Part shown: one piece after another, positions 6,601-8,102 of the stretch
Numbering within the stretch: position 1 is the stretch's first letter
Layout: every line of letters begins with the position of its first letter
DNA from: Spirochaeta sp.
GTDB taxonomy: Bacteria > Spirochaetota > Spirochaetia > Spirochaetales_E > Spirochaetaceae_B
Reading direction: 5' to 3'
Length of the DNA: 8,102 nucleotides
Assembly (NCBI GenBank): GCA_030590585.1
Contig: JAUUYD010000087.1
Coordinates: 1 to 8,102, forward strand
Notes under the pieces: generated by a model
The model's input: only the letters and a program-made list of their open reading frames with translations
What the model was told of the DNA's origin: nothing
Database searches by the model: none
Position numbers and translations under genes: made by a program

Positions 6601-6665
6601 GCTTTCCCTGCGCTCATTCGGGAATGAACAAGTTCACTCCGCTCATTTCACTTGGGAATAACTTC
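6601..6665. repeat. Structured tail with imperfect direct repeats
   Basis: CGCTCATT occurs at 6611-6618 and 6640-6647, each followed by GGGAAT (6620-6625 and 6654-6659). TTCCC (6604-6608) can pair with GGGAA (6620-6624), and TGAAC (6625-6629) with GTTCA (6632-6636). It seems to be a less regular continuation of the element at 6480-6600. No gene is supported here. Confidence 0.5.
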
Positions 6666-6667
6666 AT

Positions 6668-6696
6668 CCGACAGGCCCGGGTTGTTGCGGTATACT
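6668..6696 (+). promoter_or_regulatory. Probable sigma-70-type promoter of the lipoprotein gene
   Basis: CCGACA (6668-6673, four of six to TTGACA) and TATACT (6691-6696, five of six to TATAAT) are separated by the optimal 17 bases. The predicted start of transcription, near 6702-6705, falls on or just before the ATG at 6705, so the message would have almost no leader. Confidence 0.6.
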
Positions 6697-6704
6697 CTTA
6701 AAGC

Positions 6705-7871
6705 ATGAAGCTATTACGGTTCAAATGGATTCTCGGCCTGTTAATTACCATTTTATTGACCTCTTGTGCCGCCGGTTCAAAAGAAGAAGGTTTTTACGGG
6801 GAATCAGATGATCCCGGAGCGCCGATGGAAGTGACGGAGGATTCTCTTTCAAGGAAGGCCGAATCCTCTGATATGAGCGGCAATCTGGAAACCACACCCT
6901 CTCCCGTCACCGGGGAAGGCGGCGGGACATCTACAGACAGTGATAGCGTTCGGGAAACAAGGAAGCGAATTTACAACGGGTCTGCAGGTATCGTTGTTGA
7001 AGACACAGAAGAAACACGGCTGGATCTGGAAACTCTCACCCTGGATGCCGGGGGCTATGTAGAAAGCAGTTACAGTGACTATCTGGAGCTCCGTGTTCCA
7101 GCTGAAATATTCAACGATTTTTTCAAAATGGTTCTCTCCATGGGACAGGTGGAATTCAGTCGGGTTGAAACCCTGGATGTTACCGAAGCCTATGCTGATA
7201 TACAGCGGCAATTGGCCACAGCGGAGGAAACCCGCAGCCGCCTTTACTATCTGTTGGAAAAAAGTACTGACCCTAAAGAACGGGCACTGATTTTGAGGGA
7301 AATCGGTCGGTTGACTGAGGAAATTGAGTCTTTGAAGCAGCAGACAGCCATAATGGAATCCCGAATTTCCTTTTCAAGAATTACCGTGCAGCTGATTCCC
7401 CGAATTCAGAGTGATTCCTCTCAGGTAAATATACCCTTTCCATGGATTGCATACCTGGATCCCCTCTATCCTGCCGGGGACAAACTTCGCGCAAGAGTCT
7501 CCCTTGATCCCGGGGATGATTTTGCCGTTTTCTCAAAAGAATCTGTGTATCTGGCAGAAAACAGCGGCGGCACTCAAATACTCATTTCAACCATATCCAA
7601 CAGCCCCAGGGGGGATAACAGATTCTGGCAGCGAGCTCTTGTGTATCATCTATCACCCTATTATGCCGAATCGAAAGAACTGAACCTGAATTTCGGTGAC
7701 TCAGAACTTCTCGGTGTAGAGTTCCTCAGTAAAGACCGGAAGCCCTACAGATACTTTATAGCTGCTGTTGCCGACGGCAGGAAACTGCATATCGTAGAAA
7801 TATTTTCTTCAGATGCCGAACAGGGTTTTAAGCGCCTGTATAAATCGTTTGCTGAAGGAGAGCTGAAATGA
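6705..7871 (+). CDS. DUF4349-type lipoprotein
   Basis: This is a probable membrane-anchored lipoprotein of 388 residues and unknown function. The N-terminus KLLRFK plus a hydrophobic stretch ends in the lipobox LLTSC, with lipidated C21. Residues 22-84 are a Ser/Thr/Gly/acid-rich linker. Residues about 85-235 fit DUF4349: AGGYVESSYSDYLELRVPAEIF (115-136 region), the DVTEAYADIQRQL segment (158-170) and a likely coiled coil (about 165-220). DUF4349 proteins often end in a membrane helix; here a soluble-looking domain of about 150 residues follows instead, with alternating hydrophobic residues near 346-366 and no transmembrane segment. ATG 6705 is the only reasonable start, because TAA lies in frame at 6699-6701 and a later start would lose the signal peptide. 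No Shine-Dalgarno is visible. The stop overlaps the next gene. Confidence 0.85.
   Translation: MKLLRFKWILGLLITILLTSCAAGSKEEGFYGESDDPGAPMEVTEDSLSRKAESSDMSGNLETTPSPVTGEGGGTSTDSDSVRETRKRIYNGSAGIVVEDTEETRLDLETLTLDAGGYVESSYSDYLELRVPAEIFNDFFKMVLSMGQVEFSRVETLDVTEAYADIQRQLATAEETRSRLYYLLEKSTDPKERALILREIGRLTEEIESLKQQTAIMESRISFSRITVQLIPRIQSDSSQVNIPFPWIAYLDPLYPAGDKLRARVSLDPGDDFAVFSKESVYLAENSGGTQILISTISNSPRGDNRFWQRALVYHLSPYYAESKELNLNFGDSELLGVEFLSKDRKPYRYFIAAVADGRKLHIVEIFSSDAEQGFKRLYKSFAEGELK
7855..7860 (+). promoter_or_regulatory. Strong ribosome binding site of the last gene
   Basis: AAGGAG lies seven bases before ATG 7868, inside the end of the lipoprotein gene. It contrasts with the absence of such a site before the lipoprotein itself and supports the start of the next gene. 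Confidence 0.75.
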
Positions 7872-8102
7872 AAAGAATGTATTTTTTAACAATTATTTTT
7901 ATTCTGGCGGTTATTTTCATCAGTTTTCTAACAGCAGAAGAAGAAGACAGTCTGTTTGTGTCGGTTAACACCGTTGCACTGGTATTCGATCGGGTAAGCG
8001 CCTCTGATGAACTGGCTGTTTGGGCGGAAGAAAACGGTGGTTACTATACCTGGAAATCCGAAGAACAGCTAAGAATTCGGGTTCCTGATGAAAAAGTAAA
8101 AT
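7868..8102 (+). CDS. Exported protein resembling the N-terminal half of DUF4349 (3' end outside window)
   Basis: The frame is open from ATG 7868 to the window edge, giving 78 visible residues. The start overlaps the lipoprotein stop as ATGA (7868-7871), and a strong AAGGAG precedes it, so the two genes are probably translated as a coupled pair. Residues 1-23 are a signal sequence: KR, then a long hydrophobic run ending FLTA before EEED. No cysteine is present, so it would be cleaved by signal peptidase I or kept as an anchor, unlike its neighbour. The following part reads like the lipoprotein's DUF4349 domain: ENGGYYTWKSEEQLRIRVP (55-73) corresponds to DAGGYVESSYSDYLELRVP in that protein. It is therefore a probable paralogue without the long linker. 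The total length is unknown. Confidence 0.75.
   Translation, partial: MKRMYFLTIIFILAVIFISFLTAEEEDSLFVSVNTVALVFDRVSASDELAVWAEENGGYYTWKSEEQLRIRVPDEKVK

Noticed and set aside
6470..6701. Two short + strand frames across the hairpin element after guaA
   Set aside because: The translated sequence is simply the palindromic DNA read through, and the two frames overlap each other.

Overview
The window is an 8.1-kb piece of a bacterial chromosome with compact, co-directional genes. Protein styles suggest a free-living spirochaete or a relative (the divergent DFGGQ-type GuaA, the tandem DUF4349 envelope proteins), but no marker settles this and the placement is tentative.

Left edge (1-343): the C-terminal part of a MobA/MocA-like nucleotidyltransferase on the + strand. 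From 344 to 574 there is no gene. This convergent gap holds three decaying copies of a 75-77 bp unit. Each copy joins a GC-rich palindrome to a copy of the 3' end of the adjacent tRNA. The tRNA-Gly(UCC) gene (575-645, - strand) follows, with its own probable promoter in the 101-bp gap before purB.

Centre (747-6479): purB, guaB, purA and guaA, all on + and closely packed. purB/guaB overlap by 1 nt, guaB-purA are separated by 92 nt, and purA/guaA overlap by 15-16 nt with a GTG start. Together these enzymes form the complete branch point from IMP: PurA plus PurB make AMP, and GuaB plus GuaA make GMP. No upstream de novo purine genes are present. GuaA, GuaB and PurB keep their key catalytic residues. 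PurA keeps its catalytic residues, but where typical enzymes have the guanine-recognition motif TKLD it reads SHLN, which raises a real question about its nucleotide cofactor.

Immediately after the guaA stop (6480-6600) is an elaborate non-coding element: four short perfect hairpins enclosed by a 13-bp outer stem. A further structured tail runs to about 6665. A probable sigma-70-type promoter (6668-6696) then starts a new unit only a few bases before the ATG of a lipoprotein gene, suggesting a leaderless or nearly leaderless message.

Right edge (6705-8102): a DUF4349-type lipoprotein overlaps by ATGA with a second exported protein, cut by the window edge. The visible part of the second protein resembles the first half of DUF4349, so the two look like tandem envelope paralogues with different anchoring.
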